A DNA stretch of 64,000 nt from Blastocladiella emersonii ATCC 22665 (Eukaryota > Blastocladiomycota > Blastocladiomycetes > Blastocladiales > Blastocladiaceae), in contig JANHCV010000016.1 of assembly GCA_025594325.1 (NCBI GenBank), positions 372,001 through 436,000 of the forward strand, given 5' to 3'. The notes beneath the pieces are model-generated. The model ran no database searches, was not told the DNA's origin, and worked only from the letters and a program-made list of their open reading frames with translations. The position numbers were made by a program, and so were the translations under genes. Below are positions 32,615-43,535 of this stretch, one piece after another. Each line of letters starts with the position of its first letter. Within the stretch, counting starts at the first letter, position 1.

Positions 32615-35477
32615 TTACACGCCACCGCCGGACCGCTCCGTCGACAGGCCGCGCGAGAAGGCGGGCAACCGGTCGCGCATGGCGGCGAGGTTCTCGTGCA
32701 GCGAGTTGGACGCGCGGAGCTCGCGCAGCGCCACGAGCACCTCGAGCACGTCGTTGAACTCGAGCGCGCGCTTGCGGTCGACGCCCGTCGTCGCGTACAC
32801 CTGCGCGAGCAGCGTCGACTCCTCGTCGGCCGAGATGGGCGTTGATGGCGCCGCCGCTGCCACTGCGGCGGCGGGGGTCGCGGCCGAGCTGCGGCCGAAC
32901 CACGAGGAAGACGAGGAAGCGGGCTTCGCGGCCTTGGCGGAAGCGGCGCCGTCGTGGTGCTGGATCCAGCCGACCTGGGCGAGCAGCGCCTCGAGCATGC
33001 CGCGCGGGATGCTTCCGTCGCTGTCCTTGTCGTAGTTGGCGAAGGCGGCACGGAACGCCTCGACCTCGTCGCGGGTGAAGTAGGCCTGCGAGAGGCCCTG
33101 CGACATGTACTGCTCGAGGGCGGCGCGGGTGGCGGACCGGAGGTCGGCGCGCGAACCCGCCGACGCCGTAGCGACGCCGTTCTCGAGGTTCGGCACCTCG
33201 CGGCCCTCGGGGTACTCGATGAGCGACGGCGAGGGGAGGCCCATGTACGTGAGGAACTCCATGGCGCCGTCGTACTCTGCGCGGCACCGGGCCTCGTCCC
33301 AGCCGAGCTCGTTCTGCATGATGGCAATGACCTTGGGCAGGGCCTGGGCGGCGGCGAGCGAGTTGAGGAACGCGAGGCGGGTGCGGCGCGCGAGCACGTC
33401 GACGGCGGTGCACGCGTACTCGCGGCGGACCGCGTAGCGCACCTCGGCCTCGAGGTACGGATAGTTGCCGACGAGGCGCTTGCCGAACAGCGGCCACGAC
33501 TTGCCCGTGGCGCGGGCGAGGGCGGCGACCGCCCACGCGCGGTCGCCGTACGACGACGCGAGGTGCTTGGCGACCTCGGTCTCGAGGCCGAAATGCTGCA
33601 CGAGCTTGATGAACATGGTCTTGGAGTAGCCGTGCGAGCCAATGAGCAGCGTCGACTCGGTGCGCGACTTGGCGTGGGTCGGCTCGAGCTGGAACGTCTC
33701 GATGGCGAGGTCGACCGTCTCCTCGGCCATGCACCGGTACGTGGTCCACTTGCCGCCGGCGATGGTGAGCAGGCCCGACGGCGTCACGTGCAGCATGTGG
33801 TTGCGGACGAGGCCGGCGGTGGACGACGCGGCGGGGTCGCGGACGAGCGGGCGGATGCCCGACCACGCGGCCAGCACGTCGCCGCGGCGCACCTTGACGT
33901 CGGGCGACAGGTAGCGGCGGACCTCGGACAGGATCCAGTTGATCTCGTCCTCGGTGGCGCGCGGGTTGGCCGAGACGTCGGTCGGGGTGTCGGTGGTCCC
34001 GGCAATGGTGCCGCCCTGCCACGGCAGGAAGAAGATGACGCGGCCGTCCGACGTCTGCGGGTCGAGCAGGCCCATGTCGGCGGGGGCGTAGTAGTTGGGC
34101 AGGATGATGTGCACGCCGGCCGAGGGCGCGACAATCTCCTCGGCGGTCGGCGCGTCGAGCTTGCGGATGCCGTCGGTGAAGGGCCCCGTGGCATTGACGA
34201 CGCCCTTGGCCTTGACGGTGAAGGTCTCGCCGGTGAGCGTGTCGCGGCACACGGCGGCGCAGATCTGCGGCACGTCCTTGCCGTCGACGTCCTTCTTGAC
34301 GAGCTCGACGACCTCGACGTGGTTGGCGACGGTGGCGCCGTGCGAGATGGCCGTGAGGGCGAGGGCGACGTTCATGCGCGAGTCGTTGTGCTGGCCGTCG
34401 TAGTAGACGAGGGCGCCGACGAGGTCGTCGGTGCGCAGCATCGGGAAGGCCTCGAGGGCCTTGGTCTTGGACAAAATGTACGACGACTCGAGCGCCTCCT
34501 TGCCGGCGAGCAGGTCGTAGGCCTTGCACCCGGCCCAGTAGTAGGGCAGCTGCCACCACTTGTAGAGCGGCAGCATGATGGGCAGCTGGTAGGCGAGGTA
34601 GGGCGCGATCTCGAGGAAGGTGGCGCGCTCGTGCAGCGCCTCGCACACGAGCTTGTACTGCTCGTAGTCGAGCTCCATGAACGCCTTTTCGAGGTACCGC
34701 ACGCCGCCGTGGACGAGCTTGGTGGACCGGGACGAGGTGCCTGTTTTCGTGGAAGTGATGATGGGGTGAGTGATTGTGCAGGCAGGGCAGAATTTTCACA
34801 CGGGCGGGCGGCAGGGCGTCGCAGGTAAGGTTGCAGGATCACTGGATGCGAGAATCGAACCCAGCGCCGCGCGCGCGCGCAAACCCCTTGCCTGGGCGCT
34901 GCCCGCGTGAAAACGCAAAGGGCGGGACGGACGGGAGCTGAGCAAAGCGGATGCTGCGGACCGAATCCGAGCCCCACGCGCGCGCGAGGCGAGCGAGCAA
35001 CACAAACAACCCCACAACAAAGGCATGAAAAGACGCACCAGCCGAAAAGTCGTCGCGCTCGACGAGCGCAACCTTGAGCCCGCGGGTCGCCGCGTCGAGG
35101 GCGACGCCGGTGCCCGTCGCGCCGCCGCCGATGATGAGCAGGTCGAACTCGGCGGGGTCGCGCGCCGAGTTGGCGTCGCGCTCGAGCGGGGAGCCGTCCT
35201 TGGCCTTGCCCTGCAGGGCGTTGAGCAGCTCGGAGCGCGTCGGGAGCGCGGGCGGCGCCTCGAGGACGGGCGGGCGGCCCGAGGCGGGGTCCGCATCCGC
35301 CAGAATGCGCGGCATCCAGATCGAGTCCGTGTCGGCGTCGATGCCGCCGGCGCGCAGCCGCTGCAGGCGCGCGCGGTTCGACTGCACCGACGAGTACGTG
35401 AAGACGCCCGCCGCGGTGCCGACGGCCGCCGCGGCGGCGAGTAGTGGTCGGCGTCGGTTCGTGATGGCCCGCCACAT
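32615..35477 (-). CDS. GUT2: Mitochondrial FAD glycerol-3-phosphate dehydrogenase with EF-hand
   Basis: Two exons, 35477-35039 and 34740-32615, 854 residues; the 298-nt intron (GTGCGT...CAG) is long for this window. The enzyme oxidises glycerol-3-phosphate to dihydroxyacetone phosphate and passes electrons to ubiquinone at the outer face of the inner mitochondrial membrane. Seen: an Arg-rich start with a hydrophobic segment ([10 protein letters not shown], then [12 protein letters not shown]), the FAD-binding [12 protein letters not shown] near residue 115, [20 protein letters not shown] across the splice site, and [11 protein letters not shown] and AGGKWTTYR further on. After the dehydrogenase and its C-terminal domain, near residues 700-740, comes an EF-hand loop [12 protein letters not shown]. 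After a Ser/Ala linker there is a second degenerate hand. EF-hands are typical of animal GPD2, where Ca2+ activates the enzyme, and are absent from yeast Gut2. Confidence 0.95.
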
Positions 35478-36056
35478 GGTGTTGGGAGTCGGGAAGTAGC
35501 TACGTGGGAGTGGGCCGCGGGAGCGCGTTCTGTCCAGAAGAAAGAGGGAGCGCGCCGCGCGGCGGGGCCCCGGCGAGCTTTATACGGCCCCGCGCAAGTG
35601 TGGCTCGGCACAACACAGCTGCTCATCCATCTCCCTGCCCGTATCACACGTGCACCGTATCAGCGCGTTGCGCCTCTCCTCTCCCCGCACGCATGCACGC
35701 GCCGCGCCCGAATATAGCGCGCGGCGATGCATTGCGACGCACGGCGCGTCAGCGCGCCAGGCTTGATGGAAATCCACCCACGCGCTCCGACGTCGCCGCG
35801 GTCGCGGGAAACTCCAAGATTCCACGCCGGCGGCCGTCGTCCCTGAATCCCGAGCGTGGGACTCGCGGCGACCATGGAACGTGGCCGCGGCCGTGGAAGC
35901 CGTGGGTGGCCACCATGGGGCCCGTCGCGCGCGAGTCACCCGGATGTCTCGCACCATGTCTCACACCCGCCTCGCGACGCGCGTCTTCGTCTCGGTGGGG
36001 TTGCCGATCAGGGGAGGTGTGGGCAAGCCAAATCCATCTAATTCATACACACATCG
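35478..36056. other. Intergenic region between GUT2 and the Zds1-like gene
   Basis: Holds the GUT2 promoter and the 3' flank of the Zds1-like gene. CACGTG occurs near 35647-35652. No gene, RNA or repeat is recognised. Confidence 0.5.
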
Positions 36057-39000
36057 CTACGCCTTCTTCTGCATGACCAGCCCGAGCGGGACATCGTCGT
36101 CCTCGTCGTCCTCGTCAGCCGCTGCGGGTGCTGGTGGTGCGGCGGGTAGTGGCGGCCGCGGAGGTGCTCCGGCTGCTGCGGTCCGGCCGCGCGACCGGCT
36201 GCGCGACCGCGCCGAACGTGCCTTGGACCCGGTCCCGCGCGGGCGGCGGGGCGCGGCTCCTGCTGCGTCGTCGCCGTCGGCCGCGGACTCGGTGCCGTCA
36301 GCAGCATGCTCCTCGTCACCGCTGCCAGCCTCCCCGTCCTCCTCGTCCTCGTCGTCATCATCATCATCGTCGTCATCGTCATCCTCGCTACTCGAGTCCG
36401 AGTCCGAGTCGGACCCGCCGCCCTGCCCGCTGCGACGCCGCCGAGCGCGGCCCGCGCGCCGAGCGCCCGCTGCATTCGCTCCGCGGCCGTCGGACGTGTA
36501 CCCGTCCTCCCATCGCGGTCCCGCAGCACCGGCGGCCGCGTAGTTGGGTGCAGGGACGACCATTTCGGATGACCGCGGGCCACTGCGCGACCGCGACCCG
36601 GACCCGTTGCGCCGCTTGCGCCGCTTGCCGTTGCCGCCGAGATTCGACTGGAACCGGCCGCCCTTCCACACGATCGCCTTCTGCGGGGCGTCGCCGCCCG
36701 CGCCGGCGGCGGCTGCTGCTGCTGCGGCACCGTCGGCGGACTCGGCGGCAGCCGCTGCGGCTTCGGCGGACGCGGCGTTGGTCGCTGCGGCAGCCGCCGT
36801 CGCGGCCGCCATGGCCGCCTCCTCCTCGGCGCGCCGCAGCGACATGTACCACACCAGCATGTTGGAGATGAGCACCTGGTGGTGGAGCGGGCGCCGCGGG
36901 TTGGCGAGCTTCTGGTGCGCGAGCCGGCAGATGGCGCGCTCAATGTGGATCGGGTACCGCTGCGGGACGCCGCCGGGGGCTGCGGGGAGTTTGGCGGTTG
37001 GCGCCGCGGAGGTCGCGACCGGGTTGCCGCGCGTGGTGGCCGTCGACGTGGATGTGGCGGCGGCCGCAGCCTTCTTGGACGAGGACGAGGAGGACGAACC
37101 CGACTTGAAAAACGACGCGACGAGCGAGTTGCCCTTCTTCTTCCCCGCTGCCGCCGCCGGCGCAGGTGGTGCGGGCTCGTCCGCCATGCTCGCGGCAGCC
37201 GCTGCCGCCGCCGACGGCGTGAGCGTCCCATTACTCTTGCCGTGCCCGCTGCTCGAGCCCGACGAGAACAGCCACCCCCACGACGACGTCTTCTTGAGCT
37301 TCTGCTCCCCGGCGGCCGCCGCCGCGGGCACCGCCGCGACCTGGTTGACGATGGGCGACGCCGGGACCGCGGGCTCGCCGAGCTTGCTCCCGGCCAGGAC
37401 CACGGGCGTGGGCGACACGGCGACCTCGTCCTTTTTGCTGCTGGACCCGCGCTTGGCGAACCCGAAGATGGACGTCTTCTTCTTCTTGACGACCTGCGCC
37501 GGCTGCTGCACCTGCTGCACCGCGAGCGACGGCGTGGCCGGCGACGGCGTCACGGTCGCGGGCACGACGCGCGGCTGCAGCGCCGACGGCGGGGTCGGCG
37601 TCACGGGCGTCACGACGGGCGAGGCGGCGGCGGCGGCCGCGGAGGTGGTGCGCGGCGACGCCTCGATGGTGATGGTCCCGTCGGGCGCCGTCGTGAGGGT
37701 GCCGGCGGCCACTGGTTTCGCCTCGACGGCGACGGCGGCGGGTTCCGCGGCAGCCGCCTTGGGCGCAGCGGCCGCCTCGTGCTTGGCCGACGCGATGCGC
37801 GGGGGCAGCGTGAGTGGCACAATCGCGGGCGCCGGCGCAGGACCCGGCGGGGACGGCGACGCGGTGGGCGAGCTCGGGTCGAACGTGAGCGGCGGGAGCG
37901 CTGGCGCAGCGGCCGCGGGCGTCTCGACGGGCGACGGGACGTCTGCGGCGTCGATGGTCGGGGACGGCGGGCCCTTGGCGTCGGTGTCGACCGAGAGCGA
38001 CGGGCGGACGCGCGCGCGCGTGCGCAGCGACGACGAGCGTTCGGGCGGGATCACGTAGCCGGACGCCGAGTCGGGGGAGGTTGGTGACGTGGACGACTTG
38101 CCCGCCGGGACCAGCAGGTCGAGGACGGGCGGGATCACGGGCGGCAAAGGGAGCGAGCTCGAGTCGAATGTCGGGAGCGTCGGCAGCGTGAGCGCCGGTT
38201 TTGCGGCTGCCGCGTTGGCCGTCGCGGGCGTCGGCGTCACCGAGTCGGACTCGGTCTCGGTGGAGTCGGGGGCACCCGAATCGATCGAGTCGCGGTACGC
38301 GGGCAGGTGAATCGCGAGCGCGCGGTCAGCAGCAACCGGCTCGGGCTCAGCGTCCGCCTCGGCCTCGGCGGTGCGGCCGAGCTTGTGGTGGCGCTGGTCG
38401 GAGCGGCGGCGCTGCAGGCTCGATGGCCCGCTGACGCGGCGGCGAAGCGAGGTGCGTCGGCGCGGGGACAGCGAGGCCGGGGTGACGGGGATGCCGCCCG
38501 TCGCGACGGGGGCGGACGCGGGAGCGGGCGAGGGGATGGCGCCCGCAGCGTCGGCGGTAGCTGCGTCCATGGGACTGTGCGGGCGGCGCATCGGGCGGGT
38601 GCGCACGCTGCGCTTGAGCGTGGTGGCGCGCGCGTGGTCGTGCTCATACTCGTGCTCGTGCTCGTCGCCCTCGAGGTGGAGGTCGTGGTCGGCACCGTCG
38701 AGCGGCTCGGCGAACGGGTCCGCGCCCGCGTCCTCGGCGGCGGCGAGGCGCGACGTGGATGAGTTGGCCGTGTCGGTGGCGGACTCTTCAGGGATGGGCA
38801 CCTCGTGCAGCTCCTAGTCGCCACGCGCGCGCAAGGTCGTCAGCCGGAGGGTACACACGAGTCGAGCGAGTAGAGAACACACGTACGTCGGCGTGGTCGA
38901 CGGGCGAAATGAACATCTGCGACTGGCCCGTGGACGCGTTGCGCTTGAGCGAGACGACCGAGACGGACTCGCGGTACGACTTGCGGCGGCGGACGCGCGC

Positions 39001-39753
39001 GACGGCGGTGCCCGTGAGCTGCATGTCATGGCGGTCGAGCCAGTCCTTGAAGGCGAGCGGCGCGATCTCCGGGTGCTCGTGCGCGGGCACCCAGAACAGG
39101 TGCGGCGCAAGGTCGTCCGTCTTGTCGGCGGCGGCCGCCGCAGCCGCCGTGGCGAGCGGCGGACTCCCGCTCGCGGAACGGGCAGGCGGCGAGGGCGAGC
39201 GGCCGGTGCCGTTCAGACCGCCGTCGCGCGACAGCGAGCGCGTCAGGGCGCGCGGCGAGGTGCCGAGCGAGGAGCGGCGGTTGGGAGGGCTCGAAGAGGC
39301 GGTATCGGCGCCGTCAGCGTCGTCGTGGGCCGACGAGTGGTCGACCATGCCGAGCTGCAGCACGTCGAGCGAGTCGGCGGGGTCGACGGGTTTCGCGGCG
39401 GCGGCGGCGGCGGGTGGGTCGGCGGGCCGCATTGGGCGATCGGCGAGCGAGGCGAGGTCGGGCAGGTCGGCGAGGGCCGCGTCGAGGTCGATGGTGGGCG
39501 AGGCAATGTCGAGGTCGACGACGGGGAGCGGCGGCGGGTTGGACGAGGAGGAGGAAGGCGCGTCGGGGTCGGCGGCAGCGCCGTCGCCCGCAGCGGCCGG
39601 CGCAGCAGCAGCAACGGCTGGAGGCATGGTGAGACTCGCGTCGTCGATGGTGTCGAAGTGGAACGAGTCGCGGTGGCGCTGGGGCCGGGCGGCGCAGGCG
39701 GTGCGATCGGACGCAGGTTCAGAGGGCGCGGGCGGGACGTCGTCGCCCAGCAT
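36057..39753 (-). CDS. ZDS1: Zds1-like regulator of PP2A
   Basis: Two exons, 39753-38887 and 38813-36057, 1207 residues; the 73-nt intron runs GTACGT...TAG. Two conserved blocks identify the family. One near residue 220 reads LFWVPAHEHPEIAPLAFKDW, the N-terminal Zds motif. The other is the Zds_C domain near residues 905-955 (YPIHIERAICRLAHQKLANP, then RRPLHHQVLISNML). In yeasts Zds1/Zds2 bind Cdc55, the B subunit of PP2A, through this C-terminal domain and control mitotic entry, cell polarity and mRNA export. The rest is Ala/Pro/Ser-rich and disordered with many phosphorylatable SP/TP sites. Beyond Zds_C is an unusual acidic and Arg/Ser-rich tail with a long Asp run near 36350-36390. It is divergent from the PP2A scaffold gene. 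Confidence 0.88.
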
Positions 39754-40779
39754 GGGGCGGGTCCGAGCGGTCGTTGATGCGTGTGGTTACGTTTCGGGGA
39801 GCCGGTCGCTCGCGAGCTGGGGAGCGGGAGCGGCAATCGAAGCGAGGCAGGCGCGAAGGTCGAGCGAAGCGGTGGCGCAACACCCCGCAGTCGCAGTCGA
39901 CGTGGCGCGGGCAGGGCAGCGATGCGCTGCAGGGTCCAACCCTAATCAATGCAGCTCGATGGTCGGCACGACAACACCCAGGACCGAGGATGGCACCGGC
40001 GCGGTCGCGAGAGGGAGGAGCGACGGTTGCAGCGGCACCGGGGGCGCGAAAATAGCGGGCTGCGCCACGCTGCAGTTCAGAGCGTGCGGTCCAGTTGCTG
40101 CAGCGGATCCACTGGGTGTTCAGTGCGATCGGCACCACTTGCAGCGCCGTGGCGGGGGCAGCGAGTCGGCGGTCGGTGATGGGAGGGGAGGGAGAGCTTC
40201 GAGCCGGCCGGCGCAGCAGGATGCGGGCGAGTCGAGGAGCAGCAGTAGCCGGCGGCACGTTCGCGCCGAGTGCGCCGAGTTGCGTCTGCCGCCGGGAGGG
40301 TCGAGCGCGGTGGGTTGGTGATGGTCCCGGAGTCGCCGGAAGCCAAGCAAGCGGAGAAGCGCGGAGGGGAGAGAGGCAAAAGCGGGCGTCACGTGGCGCT
40401 TACAGGACGCGACACGGGACGCAGCCGCGCCTGCCACGCCCGTCGGCCGCCACGCGCTGCTCTTTTTATCGCTGCCCGAAAACGCAAATTCTGGGTTTTC
40501 GGGAGGAGACCGACGCGCCGCGCGGACTCGCACGCCGCCCCTCGCTTGCGCGCTCCTCGGCCCGCCCCCGACAGATCGTCACCGCGTGCCCCCTCTTGCT
40601 GCAACGAATTTACCCCGGCGCGCTCTGGCAGCTGCCGACGACGAGCCTCGACCACGACCCTTGACGCGTGCTGATAGCGCCGACGCGGTCCGTGCCGCCC
40701 TGACGCGTTCCGCCCGCGACCCCCGCGCTCACCGCTCTCTGCCATCCAGAACCCACACCAAACCACACGACCCGCGAAC
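39754..40779. promoter_or_regulatory. Shared upstream region of the Zds1-like and PP2A scaffold genes
   Basis: A 1026-bp region between divergent genes with no convincing frame of its own. ACGCGT hexamers at 40674-40679 and 40703-40708 lie about 70-105 bases before the PP2A scaffold ATG. CTCTTTTTATCGC near 40460 is a possible TATA-less core element. Nothing else is recognised. Confidence 0.45.
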
Positions 40780-42696
40780 ATGAACGTCGACCCGCCCTCG
40801 TTCGCCGCCGAGGCCGCGGCCGCCATCAACGCCCCGCCACCGGGCGCCACGGGCGACGAGGTCCTGCCGTTCGCCATCCTCATGGACGAGCTCAAGCACG
40901 AGGAGATCCAGGTCCGCCTCATGGCCGTGCGCCGCCTCACCACCATCGCCCTCGCCCTCGGGCCCGACCGCGCCCGCGACGAGCTGATCCCCTTCCTCGA
41001 GGACTCGACCGACGACGAGGACGAGGTCCTGCGCGCCCTCGCCGAGGAGCTCGCCCACTTTGTCGACTACATTGGCGGGCCCGCCTACGCCCACCTGCTG
41101 CTGCCCACCCTCGAGACCCTCGCCGCCGCCGAGGAGACGGTCGTGCGCGACGCCGCCGTCGAGTCCATTGGCAAGATCGCCGCCGTCCTCTCGGTGCACC
41201 AGGTCGAGGAGTCGCTCGTCCCGCTCGTCAAGCGCCTGTCCACGGGCGAGTGGTTCACCTCCAAGGTGTCGGCCTGCGGCCTCTACCCGCACGCCTACCC
41301 GCGCGCCAAGCCCGAGGCCCAGGACGACCTGCGCAAGTTCTTTGCCAACCTCGCCCGCGACGACACTCCCATGGTCCGCCGCGGCGCCGCCACCCACTTC
41401 CCCGCCTTTGCCAAGACGCTGAACGCCGACCACGCCAAGGCGGACCTGTTCCCCATCTTCATCGAGCTCGCCGCCGACGACCAGGACTCGGTCCGCCTCC
41501 TCGCCGTCCCCATCTTCCTCGCCCTCGCCGAGCGCGTCGACCTCGACACCACCAAGGCCCGCCTCGTCCCGACCCTCCTCCACCTCATCTCCGACAAGTC
41601 GTGGCGCGTCCGCTACATGGCCGCCAACTCGTACCTCGCACTGACCCTCGCCGTCACCGGCGCCTCCCCCGCCTCGGGCACTGCCGGCGCCGCTGGCGCC
41701 GCCGCCCCGGCCTCGCCCACGACGGCCGAGGCCCCGACCATCGTGGCCCCGCCCACGGCCGTCGACCCCGAGCTCGTCCACTCGTTTGTGGCGCTGCTGC
41801 ACGACGTGGAGGCCGAGGTGCGCGGCGCCGCCGCGTCGCAGGTGCCCGGGTTCGCCGCGCAGCTGCACGACCCGGATCTCGTCCTGTCGGCGCTGGTCCC
41901 CTGCGTCAAGGAGCTCGTCACGGACGCGAACCAGCACGTGCGGTCGGCCATTGCCCAGCAGATCTCGGGCCTGGCGCCGATCCTCGGCCGCGACGCGACC
42001 ATCGAGCACCTGCTCGCGCTGTTCCTGCAGCTGCTCAAGGACGAGTTCTCGGAGGTGCGCCTCAACCTCATCTCCAAGCTCGAGCACGTCAACCACGTGA
42101 TCGGGATCGAGTTCCTCGCGCAGTCGCTGCTCCCCGCGATCGTCGAGCTCGCCGAGGACCGCCAGTGGCGCGTGCGCGCGGCCATCATCGAGTACATGCC
42201 GCTGCTCGCGCAGCAGCTCGGGCAGCAGTTCTTCAACGACAAGCTCGGCCCGCTGTGCATGACGTGGCTCGGCGACCCCGTGTTCGCGATCCGCGAGGCG
42301 GCGTGCGTCAACCTGCGCAACCTCGCCCGCGTGTTCGGCAACGACTGGACGCGCGACGTGCTGCTGCCGCAGGTCACGGGCATGACCACCCACGCCAACT
42401 ACCTGTTCCGCATGACCACCGTCATGGCGCTCACCACGCTCGCCCCCGCGCTGTCCGAGGAGCTCCTGCGCGACCCCGTGCTGCCCTCCATCACCACGCT
42501 CGCGCACGACCCGATCCCCAACATCCGGTTCAACGTGGCCAAGGCCATCGAGGCGCTGCTCCCGACGCTCCGCGCCGCCCAGGTCGCCGAGCTCGTCGTG
42601 CCGCTCCTCCAGAAGCTCGGCGGCGACGCCGACGCCGACGTCCGGTTCTTTGCCGGCAAGGCCATGGCCGCCGTCTCGGCCGCGTCCGCTGCCTAA
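40780..42696 (+). CDS. TPD3: PP2A scaffold (A) subunit, HEAT-repeat protein
   Basis: Single exon, 638 residues, ATG 40780 in CGAACATGAA. The protein is HEAT repeats end to end, with alternating helices such as VRDAAVESIGKIAAVL, VRLLAVPIFLALAERVDL, VRSAIAQQISGLAPILG and IREAACVNLRNLARVFG. This is the PR65/Tpd3 subunit, which forms the horseshoe that joins the catalytic C subunit to B subunits such as Cdc55. PR65 is normally about 590 residues. The excess comes from an Ala/Thr/Pro-rich linker near residues 293-327 (TGASPASGTAGAAGAAAPAS and on) in the middle of the solenoid. The lack of introns contrasts with most neighbours. Codon use is strongly biased to C/G third positions, as in highly expressed genes. 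Confidence 0.96.
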   Translation: MNVDPPSFAAEAAAAINAPPPGATGDEVLPFAILMDELKHEEIQVRLMAVRRLTTIALALGPDRARDELIPFLEDSTDDEDEVLRALAEELAHFVDYIGGPAYAHLLLPTLETLAAAEETVVRDAAVESIGKIAAVLSVHQVEESLVPLVKRLSTGEWFTSKVSACGLYPHAYPRAKPEAQDDLRKFFANLARDDTPMVRRGAATHFPAFAKTLNADHAKADLFPIFIELAADDQDSVRLLAVPIFLALAERVDLDTTKARLVPTLLHLISDKSWRVRYMAANSYLALTLAVTGASPASGTAGAAGAAAPASPTTAEAPTIVAPPTAVDPELVHSFVALLHDVEAEVRGAAASQVPGFAAQLHDPDLVLSALVPCVKELVTDANQHVRSAIAQQISGLAPILGRDATIEHLLALFLQLLKDEFSEVRLNLISKLEHVNHVIGIEFLAQSLLPAIVELAEDRQWRVRAAIIEYMPLLAQQLGQQFFNDKLGPLCMTWLGDPVFAIREAACVNLRNLARVFGNDWTRDVLLPQVTGMTTHANYLFRMTTVMALTTLAPALSEELLRDPVLPSITTLAHDPIPNIRFNVAKAIEALLPTLRAAQVAELVVPLLQKLGGDADADVRFFAGKAMAAVSAASAA

Positions 42697-43535
42697 GATC
42701 TCTCCTTCTCTTTGTCGTATATTCTTCCTCCCGTCTCTGCCTTGTTTGCTGTCCCCCTCATTTTCACAATATCTTTTGGTTTACCTGCCCGTCCGCCTGC
42801 TGCGCCACGTTTTTTGACCCAACGCGTCTCCCTCCCCTCACGTGGCGGGCGCGCGCGTCTCACGCCCCGCTGACCGGCGCGTCTCTCGCCGGTGTCTCCG
42901 TCCCCTCCCCTCACCCTCCTCCGCCGGCTCGCCAAGCCGGCTCTACCGGGAGACGGCGCGTCGCGTGCACACAAAGGAGTCGGGTCACCCCGCAGCCGCC
43001 GGACGTGGTGTGGTTCGCGGCGCACCGTCTCCCGATCGAGCCCGCGTTGCGCTGGCGCTGGCGCTGGGCGAGGTGATATACGCGTCGCGCCACACTACTC
43101 GATGCCCGCTCTCGAATCACACTTGTACTGCGACGAATCGACTTGAAGAAGAAGCGACTGCACCACTCGCAGCTCAGAAGCATAGGATTTGCCCAGCGCG
43201 ACTGGAAACGTGGGCCCGCGCACCGTCCCCACCATCGATCGCATCGCACAACACGCATTTCGGCGCACCGCTCGCATTTTCCCGCGCACACTCATCGCGC
43301 CCGCCGACCGTCTCCCGCGATCCGCTCCACACCGACCGCGTGCGTGCGCGAGCGTTGCGAGGAGAAAGGGGAAGTGGAAGAGGTCCATCGCGCCGCCCGC
43401 TCTCTCCCATCGACAGCGACCACCGCCGCCGCCACTTATACGAAGCGCATGCACCATCGCAGCTACTACGGCCGCGGCTAGACCATACATTGCACCCACT
43501 GCGACGCGCCCTCGATCGCGACCACTACCGCGACC
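42697..43535. other. Intergenic region upstream of ceramide glucosyltransferase
   Basis: A pyrimidine-rich 3' flank of the PP2A gene is followed by about 700 bases with no supported gene. ACGCGT at 42823-42828 and 43080-43085; CACGTG near 42839. A TATA-like CTTATACG lies near 43435, about 100 bases before the next ATG. Confidence 0.45.

Noticed and set aside
34830-34900. Possible tRNA on the minus strand (GGGTTCGATTCTCGC resembles a T arm)
   Set aside because: The T stem has mismatches and no D arm, anticodon arm or acceptor stem can be built around it. It lies inside the GUT2 intron.
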